Assembly (NCBI RefSeq): GCF_003576475.1
Contig: NZ_QWGR01000012.1
Coordinates: 1-64,000 of the forward strand
Length of the DNA stretch: 64,000 bases
DNA from: Maribellus luteus
GTDB taxonomy: Bacteria; Bacteroidota; Bacteroidia; Bacteroidales; Prolixibacteraceae
Reading direction: 5' to 3'
A program made the position numbers and the translations under genes. The notes under the pieces are model-generated. The model was not told the origin of the DNA, made no database searches, and saw only the letters and a list, made by a program, of their open reading frames with translations. Positions 47,500 to 56,518 of this stretch are shown here, in pieces (position 1 is the first letter of the stretch; the number at the start of each line of letters is the position of its first letter).

Positions 47500-48548
47500 T
47501 ATTTTAGTTTTTCAAGTTCCTGTCTTCGCAGTTTCAGACGCTCCAGGTAATCGTAAGTTGTTTGTCTGAACATGGTGTTGTACGACTCCAGCCCCCATTT
47601 TATCGCCTCGTCAACATTTCCCTGAAGTTCGTACCCCACTGCCAGGTTAAAGGCAGCTTTGCTTTTGGTTGCCTTTGAACTGCTTTCTGCGGCAACTTTT
47701 TTCCACAGCTCCATGGCAGAGGCCCAGTCGTTTTCGTTCACCAGGTTTTCAGCTTGTGTCATCCGGTCGTCCTTATCACTTAGAATAAGCCGTTGTTCGC
47801 GGTTCCATACCGTGCTTATTTTTTCCGAGAAATCAAGGGCAAGGGCAATTCCAGCTTCCGAAAGGCCTTGTTTTACCGTTGTGAAATGCGAAAATAATTC
47901 GCGGGCCGATCCAGCTCCGTCTTCCCAGTAAATAGTATCGCGCATAAACTCGCGCATGATCACCTTTTCCTCCAACGGGTCATAAATCCGGAAAAGCGCT
48001 TCGTAAACAACCGCCATTTGCGCTCTTGCAATTTCGTAAAAAGCATCGTCAGCCGGGTTGTAATAACTTTCTCTCTGGTATTTGGTAACCACGCTGGTCT
48101 GAAACATATCAACCGACAAAACAGCATCGGTTTGAAAGGTTTCACAGAGGTCTTTTACCTCGTCCCACTGCATGGTTTCGCTTAGAAACGAATTTTCTTT
48201 GTGATCAATAAAACGGTTTTCAGGAATTACATAGTCGTACCTGCCCGATTCAAACAGCAATTTACCCAGCGCCTGCAACATGGTGTCGGCCGATTGCAGG
48301 TCGTGAATGACGGTATCTACGTCAAACGCTTTTTTGAAAAATATATTCTGAAGTGTGTCCGACGGAGTGTCGGTGTACGAGTCGTCAACAGTTCGGTTTA
48401 CCAACACCAGGCTTTGTATCCTTTCGGGGAGTTCCTGCCTGGCTTTGCGCGGTATCTCAATGGTAATGTACTTCGACGAAGAACAAGATACAGCCGTTAA
48501 AAGGATCAGCGGTAAAAACCATATAAATTTTCTGAAGTTGGTATTCAT
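47499..48548 (-). CDS. DUF6340 lipoprotein, first paralogue
   Basis: The product is 349 residues from ATG 48548. The longer reading from 48647 runs into the VWA-like gene and lacks a signal. The lipobox is LTAVSC (Cys22). Conserved segments are YITIEIPRKARQELPERIQS, TDAVLSVDMFQTSVVTKY, YEALFRIYDPLEEKVIMREF and AAFNLAVGYELQGNVDEAIK. Three tandem paralogues with TPR-like tails downstream of a VWA membrane protein suggest one envelope complex. Confidence 0.86.
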   Translation of the reverse strand: MNTNFRKFIWFLPLILLTAVSCSSSKYITIEIPRKARQELPERIQSLVLVNRTVDDSYTDTPSDTLQNIFFKKAFDVDTVIHDLQSADTMLQALGKLLFESGRYDYVIPENRFIDHKENSFLSETMQWDEVKDLCETFQTDAVLSVDMFQTSVVTKYQRESYYNPADDAFYEIARAQMAVVYEALFRIYDPLEEKVIMREFMRDTIYWEDGAGSARELFSHFTTVKQGLSEAGIALALDFSEKISTVWNREQRLILSDKDDRMTQAENLVNENDWASAMELWKKVAAESSSKATKSKAAFNLAVGYELQGNVDEAIKWGLESYNTMFRQTTYDYLERLKLRRQELEKLK

Positions 48549-48574
48549 ACAGCGCGTTTCAGTTACACCCCAAT

Positions 48575-50662
48575 TTAATAAATTCCCCAGTATTTTCTCA
48601 AAAACCATTCCACACTCAACAGCAACAACAAAACAAAAAACAGCCATTTAAGGTTGAGCAATTCATTCACCATTTCCTGGTAATAGTTTACAGCCTTGGG
48701 TTTGTTCCCGGTTTTGAGTTCATCAATCAACTGATTGGCATTGACCGGCAGGTAAAACGTACCTCCACTAAGCGAAGCCAGCTGATAAAGTGTTTGGTGG
48801 TCGGCCCGGGTAACCACATTTTCCAGGTTCACCGGCACAACCGTGAAACTTCCGGTTTCGGTGTATTCTTCGGAACCGATATTTACCTTTGCCTCGAATG
48901 TGTAATCTCCCAGCGGCAGGTGGCCTGCATTCAAATAATAATCTTCTCCCTGAACGTCAAACGTAAAGTTAAAATCTTCGTCGTTCGAGTTTTTGAGTGC
49001 GATGTTTACTTCGCCTGTTGTAATCCTTTCAAAGGCATCGTTGTACACTTCTGCATTCAGGATCACATCGTCGGTTTCGGAGTAAACCGGGGTAAATTCT
49101 ACAATAAAATTATCTTCGTTTTCGCGCAAGGCAAGGTATTGAATCAGCTGGTTGATAAGCTCGTTAAAGCGGTCGTGGCTTTGGTGCTGGTAATAGTCGA
49201 AAAGCCGCCACCGCCAGATTCCTTCACCTAAAATAAAGCCGACTTTACGACCGTTCTTTTTTCCGGTGGCCAGCAGCGGTTTCCCGGTTTCAATGTTTTT
49301 TAGTTTTTGATACAGGAGAGGAGTAAATTCAGCATCTAACTCATAATCGGCAAAAGCGACATTTAGCGGAGGAAATTTTGGCAGGGCCTCCACAAAATCT
49401 TCCGATAAGCGGAAAGTCGCATAAACCGGGTTGATTACAGGCTGGGCTTCTTCTCCCGAACCTGCGAGCGGTGTTATCTGAGCACCCTGGTCGAAAGTGT
49501 TTAGCTGCGGCAGAAAAGTTTCGCTGCCCACAATAAAAAGAACCGGCAGTCTTCCGGCCTGGGCTTTCTCGATCACCTTCGCCATCGATTTTCCTGACGT
49601 CGGCAGTTGGTTCAGAATAATCAGGTTATAGTCGTTCAGGTTGGCTGGGTACGGTTCTTCAGTAAATACGCTTACATCGTATGTTTTTTGATCTTCCAGC
49701 GTGTTTTTTATGGCTCCGATATCGGGATGCGAACCATCGGAAAGAATCAATATTTTTTGTTTGTTTTCCAGTACGTTGATCACAAAACCGGACGTGTTGT
49801 TTTTGGTGTTTCGTTCATTTTCAACGGTTTCAATACGAGCAGTGTAATGTTGCAGGCCTGTTTTTTCGGCATCCAGAATAAATTCGCGGCTTACAAAATA
49901 ATTGTCGTTGGGTGGTGTGATCATGATACTTTGAAGTTCTTCACCATCTTTTACAATCGATAATTTCAGCGCTTTGCCTTTTACCTTTGAAAAGTGCACA
50001 TCCACTTCTACCGGGAATTTATTGCCGGAGAAGGCGGTGCGGTTCACACGGATGTTTTGGATCCTTGAGTCCGCCACAATGGTGGTATCTCCAAACCCAA
50101 CGGAATAAACAGGAAAGTTAATGTCGCTGAGTTGATTTACCGGATTTCTTCCCTGGTTGTAAATTCCATCGCCCACAAGAATCAGCGCGCCTATGTTCTG
50201 GTTAAAATGATTGTTGCTGACCGTTGTCAGTACATCATTGTAATCCGATCGTTTGGCCGTAAATGAAAGCTCATCACCAACGCTGGTCTCTTCCCCGAAC
50301 TGGTAATTCACAACTTCAAAGTCGGCCCCCAGTGCTTCATTCAGCTCTTTTTTTAGCTGTCTTAACTGTGTGGCAAGCGCAGTGGAATCGGGGCCTGATA
50401 TCATTGATGATGAATTATCCCAGGCAGCGATGATCAGCGGGTTTTGTGTAATTTTTTTCAGGTTGCGCAAAAAGGGCGACAAAAGCAATACGGCCATCAG
50501 AAAAAACGAAACAAAGCGAAGTGCCGTTAATATTCTGACCTGCGTTTTGCTGAGTTCGCTGTTTGCCTTGTTTCTGAAATACAGTAAAATTACAATGCCC
50601 AGCGCAGCCACCACAACTGCGAGCAAGAGGATAAACCAATATTTTGTTCCGAATGAGATCAA
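48575..50662 (-). CDS. VWA/glutamine-amidotransferase-like membrane protein
   Basis: The 695-residue protein has two N-terminal membrane segments (about 8-28 and 46-63). A von Willebrand factor A-like region follows with AWDNSSSMISGP and ALILVGDGIYNQG (MIDAS-like D-x-S-x-S is DNSSS). Beta-rich domains come next, a GATase-1-like segment (ILILSDGSHPDIGAIKN, YNLIILNQLP), a C-terminal Ig-like region and a final transmembrane helix (LLNLKWLFFVLLLLLSVEWF). Similar proteins in Bacteroidota are annotated only as VWA-domain membrane proteins. It is likely to precede the DUF6340 trio in one transcript (26-nt gap). Confidence 0.8.
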   Translation of the reverse strand: MISFGTKYWFILLLAVVVAALGIVILLYFRNKANSELSKTQVRILTALRFVSFFLMAVLLLSPFLRNLKKITQNPLIIAAWDNSSSMISGPDSTALATQLRQLKKELNEALGADFEVVNYQFGEETSVGDELSFTAKRSDYNDVLTTVSNNHFNQNIGALILVGDGIYNQGRNPVNQLSDINFPVYSVGFGDTTIVADSRIQNIRVNRTAFSGNKFPVEVDVHFSKVKGKALKLSIVKDGEELQSIMITPPNDNYFVSREFILDAEKTGLQHYTARIETVENERNTKNNTSGFVINVLENKQKILILSDGSHPDIGAIKNTLEDQKTYDVSVFTEEPYPANLNDYNLIILNQLPTSGKSMAKVIEKAQAGRLPVLFIVGSETFLPQLNTFDQGAQITPLAGSGEEAQPVINPVYATFRLSEDFVEALPKFPPLNVAFADYELDAEFTPLLYQKLKNIETGKPLLATGKKNGRKVGFILGEGIWRWRLFDYYQHQSHDRFNELINQLIQYLALRENEDNFIVEFTPVYSETDDVILNAEVYNDAFERITTGEVNIALKNSNDEDFNFTFDVQGEDYYLNAGHLPLGDYTFEAKVNIGSEEYTETGSFTVVPVNLENVVTRADHQTLYQLASLSGGTFYLPVNANQLIDELKTGNKPKAVNYYQEMVNELLNLKWLFFVLLLLLSVEWFLRKYWGIY

Positions 50663-50877
50663 ATCGATTGAATTTTGAAAGTCGTAAATATACGTAACTC
50701 CTTTTTTAAAATAAGGATTTATGAGTATTATTACATAGTAAACGAAGGTTGCGGTGAACCTGACTGGAGCATTGGAATAAGAGGTAGATTAGCTGTTTTA
50801 AGAGGGGAGAAGCAGAGAAACGAAAGGAGTTCAGGGGTGCCGCCTGAAAGAGAGCGGATTCCATTTCAGAAACGGAG

Positions 50878-50885
50878 TATTTTTG
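50878..50885 (+). promoter_or_regulatory. -7 box upstream of the M28 peptidase gene
   Basis: TATTTTTG is a perfect TAnnTTTG match 51 nt before ATG 50937, in the divergent spacer with the VWA-like gene. The -33 is weak. Confidence 0.4.
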
Positions 50886-50936
50886 CAGGAATCTTTTGTC
50901 AAGCTAAACCGAAAATATTGACCAAACTATATTCTT

Positions 50937-52703
50937 ATGAAAAATACGATACTGCTTCTTTGGGTTTTGGCGCTGACAGCCTGCGGCCCGAAATTCAATC
51001 CCGAAATTACAGTTGACGATCTGAAAGAAAATATTTATTACCTGGCTTCCGATTCGTTGCAGGGACGAAAATCAGGCGAGCCGGGCGGCTTGCTGGCTGC
51101 TGAATACATCCGGCAGAAGTTTGAAACTGCTGGCTTGCAATTGTTGTACGATAGCGGTTTTCAGCCGTTTAGCCTGGTTGCTGACGCTGAGCTGGGAGAG
51201 GGAAACTCACTCTCCGTGGGAAACAAATCATTCGAAGCTAAAACAGATTTTCTACCCTACGCTTTTTCTGCCAATTCTACGGTTGAAGCAACGCTTGTTT
51301 TTGCAGGTTACGGAATGGAAGTTGACCGCGATTCGTTGAAATGGAACGATTTTGAGGGAGTGGATGTTGCCGGAAAATGGATGTTGGTGCTTCAGGGCGA
51401 TCCTGATTTGGAGAATCCCAACAGCCCTTATCTCGAATTCTCAACCGAACGTGCTAAAGCGCTTACTGCTTCCGATAAAAATGCAGCCGGAATCATTCTG
51501 GTAGCTGGTCCTGATTTTAATGAGAAAGATGAACTTTCTTCGCTCTTTTTTGATAAAAACAGCAGCCGTTTTGATATGCCCGTTCTGCAGGTTACGCGGA
51601 AAGTAGCCGATGAAATGCTTGCCGGAGCCGGTGAAACCATTGAATCGCTCGAAAATAGGATGAAGGAAGAACACCGTGGATTTAACCTGGAAGTTACTAC
51701 TTCGGTAAAAGCTACGGTGAATGTTCAGCTAAAAGAGAAGGAAACCCGAAATGTGGTGGCGATGCTGCCCGGTCTGGATGAAACATTGAAGGACGAGGCC
51801 GTAGTGATCGGCGCTCATTACGATCATTTGGGGATGGGTGGTCCCGGCTCGGATTCGCGCGCCGTGGATACAACAGCTGTTCATAACGGGGCCGATGACA
51901 ATGCATCGGGTGTAGCGGCAGTTATTCAGCTTGCAGAGAAACTGGCCGTTGAAAAAGCAAATAAGCGAAGCTTGATTTTTGTTGCTTTTGGAGCCGAAGA
52001 AATGGGATTGATAGGCTCCAAGGCATTTGTAAACGATCCCCCGGTTGCCACTGAAAAGATGGTAGTCATGTTTAATTTCGACATGGTGGGCCGTTTGGAT
52101 ACCACTACAAATGCACTTAGCATCAGCGGAACAAAAACATCGAAAGAAACGGAGGAGATACTAAACAATCTGAATACGGATTTTGAATTGGCTTTTTCTG
52201 AAGAAGGAATTGGCCCGTCGGACCACGCTTCGTTTTATTTACAGAACGTCCCCGTATTTTTCTTTTCAACCGGGGCGCACCCTGATTATCATACCCCAAA
52301 AGACGATGCAGAGCTGATCAATTACGAAGGCGAGAAAAAGGTGCTCGATTATGCTGTAAAAGTGATAGCAGAAGTAACCAACCGCGACCGGAAACTTACC
52401 TTTCAGGAAGCCGGTAGTAAATTTCAGCGGAGCAGGGGAGGACGTTTCAAAGTTACTTTCGGAATTATGCCGGATTATGCCGGGCTCGAAAAACGCGGAA
52501 TGCGTATTGATGCTGTTACAAAAGGAAAACCGGCAGACAAGGCGGGTATGCAGCGGGGCGATATTATTACGGCAATTGAAGGCAAAAAAGTAAGCAATAT
52601 TTACGATTACATGAGCCGCCTGCAAACGCTCGAAGCCGGACAAAGAATTTCAGTTGATATCATTCGCGACAATAAAGAGACGGTACTTATCGTTCAATTG
52701 TAG
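50937..52703 (+). CDS. M28 family metallopeptidase with C-terminal PDZ domain, lipoprotein
   Basis: The 588-residue protein has lipobox ALTAC (Cys16). A protease-associated-like insert is at about 110-260. The M28 di-zinc catalytic core shows HYDH with H294, GADDNASG with D320/D321, FGAEEMGLIGS, NFDMVGR and HPDYHTPKDD. The PDZ domain (about 500-588; AGMQRGDIITAIEGKKV) closes the protein. All metal ligands of an aminopeptidase-type enzyme appear present. Likely periplasmic or outer-membrane. The transcript ends at the strong hairpin at 52728. Confidence 0.93.
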   Translation: MKNTILLLWVLALTACGPKFNPEITVDDLKENIYYLASDSLQGRKSGEPGGLLAAEYIRQKFETAGLQLLYDSGFQPFSLVADAELGEGNSLSVGNKSFEAKTDFLPYAFSANSTVEATLVFAGYGMEVDRDSLKWNDFEGVDVAGKWMLVLQGDPDLENPNSPYLEFSTERAKALTASDKNAAGIILVAGPDFNEKDELSSLFFDKNSSRFDMPVLQVTRKVADEMLAGAGETIESLENRMKEEHRGFNLEVTTSVKATVNVQLKEKETRNVVAMLPGLDETLKDEAVVIGAHYDHLGMGGPGSDSRAVDTTAVHNGADDNASGVAAVIQLAEKLAVEKANKRSLIFVAFGAEEMGLIGSKAFVNDPPVATEKMVVMFNFDMVGRLDTTTNALSISGTKTSKETEEILNNLNTDFELAFSEEGIGPSDHASFYLQNVPVFFFSTGAHPDYHTPKDDAELINYEGEKKVLDYAVKVIAEVTNRDRKLTFQEAGSKFQRSRGGRFKVTFGIMPDYAGLEKRGMRIDAVTKGKPADKAGMQRGDIITAIEGKKVSNIYDYMSRLQTLEAGQRISVDIIRDNKETVLIVQL

Positions 52704-52727
52704 CAAGCGTAATAGTTTTTTTATAAC

Positions 52728-52768
52728 CAGGGATGCCGTTTTGAAATGGAGTACATCCCTGTTTTTTT
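52728..52768 (+). terminator. rho-independent terminator after the M28 peptidase gene
   Basis: CAGGGATG and CATCCCTG form a perfect 8-bp stem with an 18-nt loop and are followed by seven T residues, 24 nt after the stop. Confidence 0.9.
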
Positions 52769-52781
52769 GAAAGTCAATTTA

Positions 52782-52960
52782 AAAAATATCCAATTCTCAA
52801 TTTTGAACGTAAAATATCCAACAAAATCCGGGAAATTGGATATTGGGAATTCTGCATTGGATATTCTGCATTAAAAAATAAAAACAAGCCTTCTATTTGC
52901 AGATATTCTTAAAAGTGCTGTCATTCCGAACGTAGTGAGGAATCTGTTCGGATTTAGTAG
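52782..52960. repeat. intergenic repeat-type sequence (GGATATT words and CATTCCG element)
   Basis: From 52785 to about 52875 the words ATATCCAA and TTGGATATT/GGATATTCTGCATT alternate in both orientations and give imperfect hairpins. At about 52920-52947 lies TGTCATTCCGAACGTAGTGA, a kind of CATTCCG element that I know to recur between genes in several phyla. A related, inverted form (GACGACGGAATGACGG) lies near 62480. No coding capacity is evident. Confidence 0.5.
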
Positions 52961-52976
52961 ACACTACTGTGTGTTT

Positions 52977-53705
52977 TTATATCCATCCCCGTAGTTTGTA
53001 ATACGTCAGCGCAAACATTTCGCGCGCAACCAGGATCTCGTATTTCAGATGGTTCCACAGCTGGTAACGCATGTTGATGTTTTGACCTACATCGGGCAGT
53101 AGCACTTTGTTTCCCCCCAGCTCGTCGTCTTTGAAAGAAAAGTCGGCTTCGGCTGCATTTTCAAAAGCCGGCAAAGCATTTACTTTTTCAAAACCCACTT
53201 TCTGAAAACACAGAACTGCTCTTCGCATGTGTTCCGGTGAAGTTACGAGAAGCACCGAGGTTTTGTAAGCAATTAAGCCGGCACAATTCAAAGCCTGTGA
53301 GCGGGTGTTGGTGCCTTCAGCTTCAAAAAGAATTTGTTCTGCGGGAATATTTCTTACTTCCAGTTCCGCTTTCATTTTTTGCGGAGTGCTCAGACTGTCG
53401 TCCAATTCACCGGGCATGGCAATGATTATCTTGGCATCCGGAAAACTTTTGGCTGCATGGGCAGTGTACCAACTGCGCATCAGGTTCGACTGGCTGGGCA
53501 TGCCACCACCACCTAGAAGCACGATGTACTGTGGCTTTTGCTCCAGTTCCGATTTACTGGTTCCAAGCCAGTGATAAGCCCAAAATGGTGCAGAAGTGAG
53601 CGCGGTAAGCACACAAAGCAGGAAAAATATGCCGGTGAACATCAGGATCGTTCGCAGGAGTCTCAAAAAAAAGATACTTTTGACTTTGGTTTTCATCATA
53701 ACCAT
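52977..53705 (-). CDS. YdcF/ElyC family membrane-anchored protein (DUF218)
   Basis: The 242-residue protein has one N-terminal membrane helix (about 12-35) and the DUF218 core: YIVLLGGGGMPSQSNLMRSW, DAKIIIAMPGELDD, EGTNTRSQALNCAGLI, VLLVTSPEHMRRAVLCFQKV. ElyC/SanA/YdcF members influence envelope integrity. The first codons MVMMK leave three possible starts. It is transcribed away from the phosphotransferase-RapZ gene across a 45-nt spacer. Confidence 0.88.
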   Translation of the reverse strand: MVMMKTKVKSIFFLRLLRTILMFTGIFFLLCVLTALTSAPFWAYHWLGTSKSELEQKPQYIVLLGGGGMPSQSNLMRSWYTAHAAKSFPDAKIIIAMPGELDDSLSTPQKMKAELEVRNIPAEQILFEAEGTNTRSQALNCAGLIAYKTSVLLVTSPEHMRRAVLCFQKVGFEKVNALPAFENAAEADFSFKDDELGGNKVLLPDVGQNINMRYQLWNHLKYEILVAREMFALTYYKLRGWI

Positions 53706-53750
53706 CGAAATTGAGAAGTAAAATTACATTAAAAATAAATACGCTGACTT

Positions 53751-55184
53751 TTGAATACAACAGTTAAAAACGAGCTGATAGAACTTTTTGAGCATCAGTT
53801 CAGTGAGAAAGTTGAACGATTTGAGATGTTGCCGCAATCCGGTTCTTACCGCGAATATGCGCGAATGGGAAATGCAACCCGGACAGTGATTGGGGCTTTC
53901 AACAACGACGTGAAAGAGAACACGGCTTTTCTTTCGTTCTCCAATCATTTGTACAACAAAGGGATAAAAGTTCCGAAGGTTTACGCCGTAAGTTCTGACT
54001 TAAAGAAATACCTGGTACAGGACCTGGGAGATACAACTCTGTTTGGCTACCTCACTCAAGTCAGGGAAAAAGAAGGTTTCTCTGAAAACATCATCAGCCA
54101 GTATAAAAAAGTGCTGAGCGCTTTGCCAAAGATCCAGATCATTGCCGGAAAAGACATCGATTATTCGGTTTGCTATCCGCGCGAAGCTTTCGATAAGCAG
54201 TCGATGATGTGGGACCTGAATTATTTCAAGTATTATTTTCTGAAACTGGCCAAGATTTCGTTTGACGAGCAGGCGCTGGAAGATGATTTCCAGCAGTTTA
54301 GTAACTATTTGTTGAGTGCCAGTTCCAAATACTTCCTGTACCGCGATTTTCAGTCGCGCAATGTGATGTTGAAAGACGACGATGTTTATTTTATCGATTA
54401 TCAGGGCGGACGTTTGGGCGCTTTGCAATACGATTTGGCATCGCTGCTTTACGATGGAAAGGCGGACATTCCGGAAAGCGTTCGGCAGCAGCTGTTCGAT
54501 TTTTACATCAGCGAGCTTAAAAAATACATGAAAGTAGACGAGGAACGATTCACCGCCTACTTCAAAGGTTTTGTCCTGATTCGGATTATGCAGGCAATGG
54601 GAGCCTACGGTTTCCGGGGCTTTTACGAGAAAAAGGAACATTTCCTGAAAAGCATTCCGTTTGCGCTCAAAAACCTGGAGTTGTTGTTGAAAGACCTGAA
54701 ACTTCCGGTAGAATTGCCCGAGTTGGTAAATGTTTTGAAGCAACTGAGCAAATCTGAAGTTCTGAAAGAGATCGGTCAATCAAAATCTGATCTGACGATC
54801 CGGATTACAAGTTTCTCTTACAAAAAAGGTATTCCGGAAGATCCTTCGGGGAATGGCGGTGGTTATGTTTTCGACTGCCGGGCCATTCATAACCCCGGAA
54901 GATATGAGGAATACAAAAAGCTGAGCGGGAAAGATGTGGCGGTTCAGGAGTTTCTGGAACAAAAATCAGAAATGGGGCTTTTCCTTGAATCTGCTAAAAA
55001 CCTGGTGGAACAGTCGGTGAAGGTGTACCTTGAGCGAGGGTTTACTGATTTGTCGGTAAGCTTTGGCTGCACGGGCGGACAACACCGGTCGGTTTATTCG
55101 GCGGATAAACTGGCAGAGTTTCTTCAGAACAATTATCCGGTGAATGTTGTTGTTGTTCACCGTGAAAGGGATAATTGGCGATGA
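53751..55184 (+). CDS. phosphotransferase fused to a RapZ C-terminal domain
   Basis: The 477-residue fusion protein starts at TTG 53751; the next in-frame Met is residue 24, inside the kinase domain. The N-terminal 320 residues are an aminoglycoside-phosphotransferase/AmgK-like kinase: SGSYREYARMGN, YLVQDLGDTTLFGYL, FLYRDFQSRNVMLKDDDVYF and IDYQGGRLGALQYDLASLLY (catalytic D in YRDFQSRN, DYQ metal ligand). Residues about 345-477 match the RapZ C-terminal domain: ITSFSYKKGIPEDPSGNGGG, DCRAIHNPGRYEEYKKLSGK, SVSFGCTGGQHRSVY and VVHRERDNW. RapZ regulates small RNAs of amino-sugar synthesis in enterobacteria, while AmgK phosphorylates anomeric sugars in cell-wall recycling. A wall-sugar-linked role is inferred. 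Confidence 0.88.
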   Translation: MNTTVKNELIELFEHQFSEKVERFEMLPQSGSYREYARMGNATRTVIGAFNNDVKENTAFLSFSNHLYNKGIKVPKVYAVSSDLKKYLVQDLGDTTLFGYLTQVREKEGFSENIISQYKKVLSALPKIQIIAGKDIDYSVCYPREAFDKQSMMWDLNYFKYYFLKLAKISFDEQALEDDFQQFSNYLLSASSKYFLYRDFQSRNVMLKDDDVYFIDYQGGRLGALQYDLASLLYDGKADIPESVRQQLFDFYISELKKYMKVDEERFTAYFKGFVLIRIMQAMGAYGFRGFYEKKEHFLKSIPFALKNLELLLKDLKLPVELPELVNVLKQLSKSEVLKEIGQSKSDLTIRITSFSYKKGIPEDPSGNGGGYVFDCRAIHNPGRYEEYKKLSGKDVAVQEFLEQKSEMGLFLESAKNLVEQSVKVYLERGFTDLSVSFGCTGGQHRSVYSADKLAEFLQNNYPVNVVVVHRERDNWR

Positions 55185-55306
55185 GCAAAAAAGCATGTAA
55201 AAAAAAGGATTTTGAAGATAAAAACGACCCGCGTTTTGAGTGTAAAAAATGCGGAGCCAAAGTAAAAAAAGAAGACAGGGTTTGTAAGCCCAAAAAGATT
55301 AGCTGA
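55181..55306 (+). CDS. 41-residue zinc-ribbon-like peptide
   Basis: A short frame whose ATG overlaps the preceding stop (ATGA at 55181-55184), so it is probably coupled to the phosphotransferase-RapZ gene. The peptide is Lys-rich and carries CKKCG in its centre with single cysteines before and after (residues 6 and 35 or so), a minimal zinc-ribbon. Similar short proteins occur in Bacteroidota downstream of this kinase, but I cannot confirm it here. Function unknown. Confidence 0.65.
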   Translation: MSKKACKKKDFEDKNDPRFECKKCGAKVKKEDRVCKPKKIS

Positions 55307-55378
55307 TGACTATTCTTCATTATTGGGGATCAGGTAAGTGGCAAAAATCAAAAATGTAGCAGTTTTGCATTTCATAAC

Positions 55379-55409
55379 TTGGTTATTAAAAGCCGAGTTT
55401 TTATTTTCG
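55379..55409 (+). promoter_or_regulatory. candidate promoter for the YebC-family gene
   Basis: TTG at 55379-55381 and TATTTTCG at 55402-55409 are separated by 20 nt and resemble the -33/-7 pattern; the ATG is 28 nt further on. Confidence 0.45.
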
Positions 55410-55437
55410 CAGCAAATTTCAAAATTTAAAATCATCC

Positions 55438-56148
55438 ATGGGAAGAGCATTTGAATACCGCAGGGCAGCGAAAGAAAAACGCTGGGATAAGATGTCGAGG
55501 GTTTTTCCGAAACTTTCGAAAAAAATCACAATTGCAGCTAAAGAAGGAGGGGCTGACCCGGATATGAACCCGGCCTTGCGAACAGCCATTTTAAATGCGA
55601 AGCACGAGAATATGCCGAAAGCCAACATCGATTCGGCGATTAAACGTGCCTCAGGCAAAGATGCTGCTGATTACATTGAGGTGAGTTACGAAGGAAAAGG
55701 CCCGCACGGAGTGCTGGTGTTTGTGGAATGTGCCACCGATAATACAACGCGTACGGTTGCCAACGTAAAAAGCTATTTTAATAAAGCCGGTGGCGGCCAG
55801 GTGCCCAACGGTTCGCTGGAATTTATGTTTTCGCGTAAAGCTGTTTTCGAATTCGACCTGCCCGAAGGAATGGAGTTGGAAGAAATGGAACTGGAACTGA
55901 TCGACGCCGGTTTGGACGAAATCGAGGAAAACGAAGGCAAATATTATGCATCGGGCGATTACACCAGTTTTGGCGATTTGGCTTCGGCTTTTGAGCGGCT
56001 TAATATCGAGCCCACTAAAGCTGAACTGAGACGTATTCCAACCACGCCGGTTGAATTTACCGAAGAGCAACTCGAAGAAATTGAAAAAATGCTGGATAAA
56101 CTGGAAGAGGACGACGATGTTCAGGCAGTTTATACCAACATTGCCTAG
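55438..56148 (+). CDS. YebC/PmpR family regulator (translation factor TACO1-like)
   Basis: The 236-residue protein begins [20 protein letters not shown] and has [40 protein letters not shown] and [20 protein letters not shown]. The length and order fit the YebC family, described as transcription regulators and more recently as ribosome-associated factors helping translation of proline runs. It is followed by a hairpin terminator at 56181. Confidence 0.93.
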   Translation: MGRAFEYRRAAKEKRWDKMSRVFPKLSKKITIAAKEGGADPDMNPALRTAILNAKHENMPKANIDSAIKRASGKDAADYIEVSYEGKGPHGVLVFVECATDNTTRTVANVKSYFNKAGGGQVPNGSLEFMFSRKAVFEFDLPEGMELEEMELELIDAGLDEIEENEGKYYASGDYTSFGDLASAFERLNIEPTKAELRRIPTTPVEFTEEQLEEIEKMLDKLEEDDDVQAVYTNIA

Positions 56149-56180
56149 TAGTTGATTCCAATATTTCAATGATATTTAGA

Positions 56181-56212
56181 AAACGCATTCATCTGATTGA
56201 GTGCGTTTTTTT
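56181..56212 (+). terminator. terminator after the YebC-family gene
   Basis: AAACGCA and TGCGTTT form a 7-bp stem with a 14-nt loop, followed by a T-run, 33 nt after the stop. Confidence 0.8.
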
Positions 56213-56232
56213 GTTTTAATAGTTTAGCCTGT

Positions 56233-56400
56233 ACCCATCCTCCAGACCTTCCCTGCGAGCAACTACTCTTTAAACACAAATGTGAACCAGAAAAAAGTAA
56301 GAAACAGATAATAAGGAATAACAAATAAAAAGTGTCGAAAACTGATTAAGTTGAGCCAAATTTTCCTGATTTCTTATTCTTGTTGGTGCTTTTCGGAAAG
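56233..56400. repeat. dispersed intergenic repeat, copy 2
   Basis: Reads CCTTCCCTGCGAGCAACTAC near 56248, then AAGTAAGAAACAGATAATAAGG and an inverted TTTCTTATTCTTG segment. It matches copy 1 (37551-37746) when one of them is reversed. It occupies most of the 370-bp gap 56149-56518, which holds no gene apart from the terminator noted above. Confidence 0.65.
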
Positions 56401-56518
56401 CATTTGGGTTTTTGTTTTATCACCCGATTTGCTGTATTAACCCCAAAAAACACTTCACTCATCTAATAAATGGCAGCACAGTTTTTCTTTTATCCTATAT
56501 TCGGGAAAAACTTATCTT

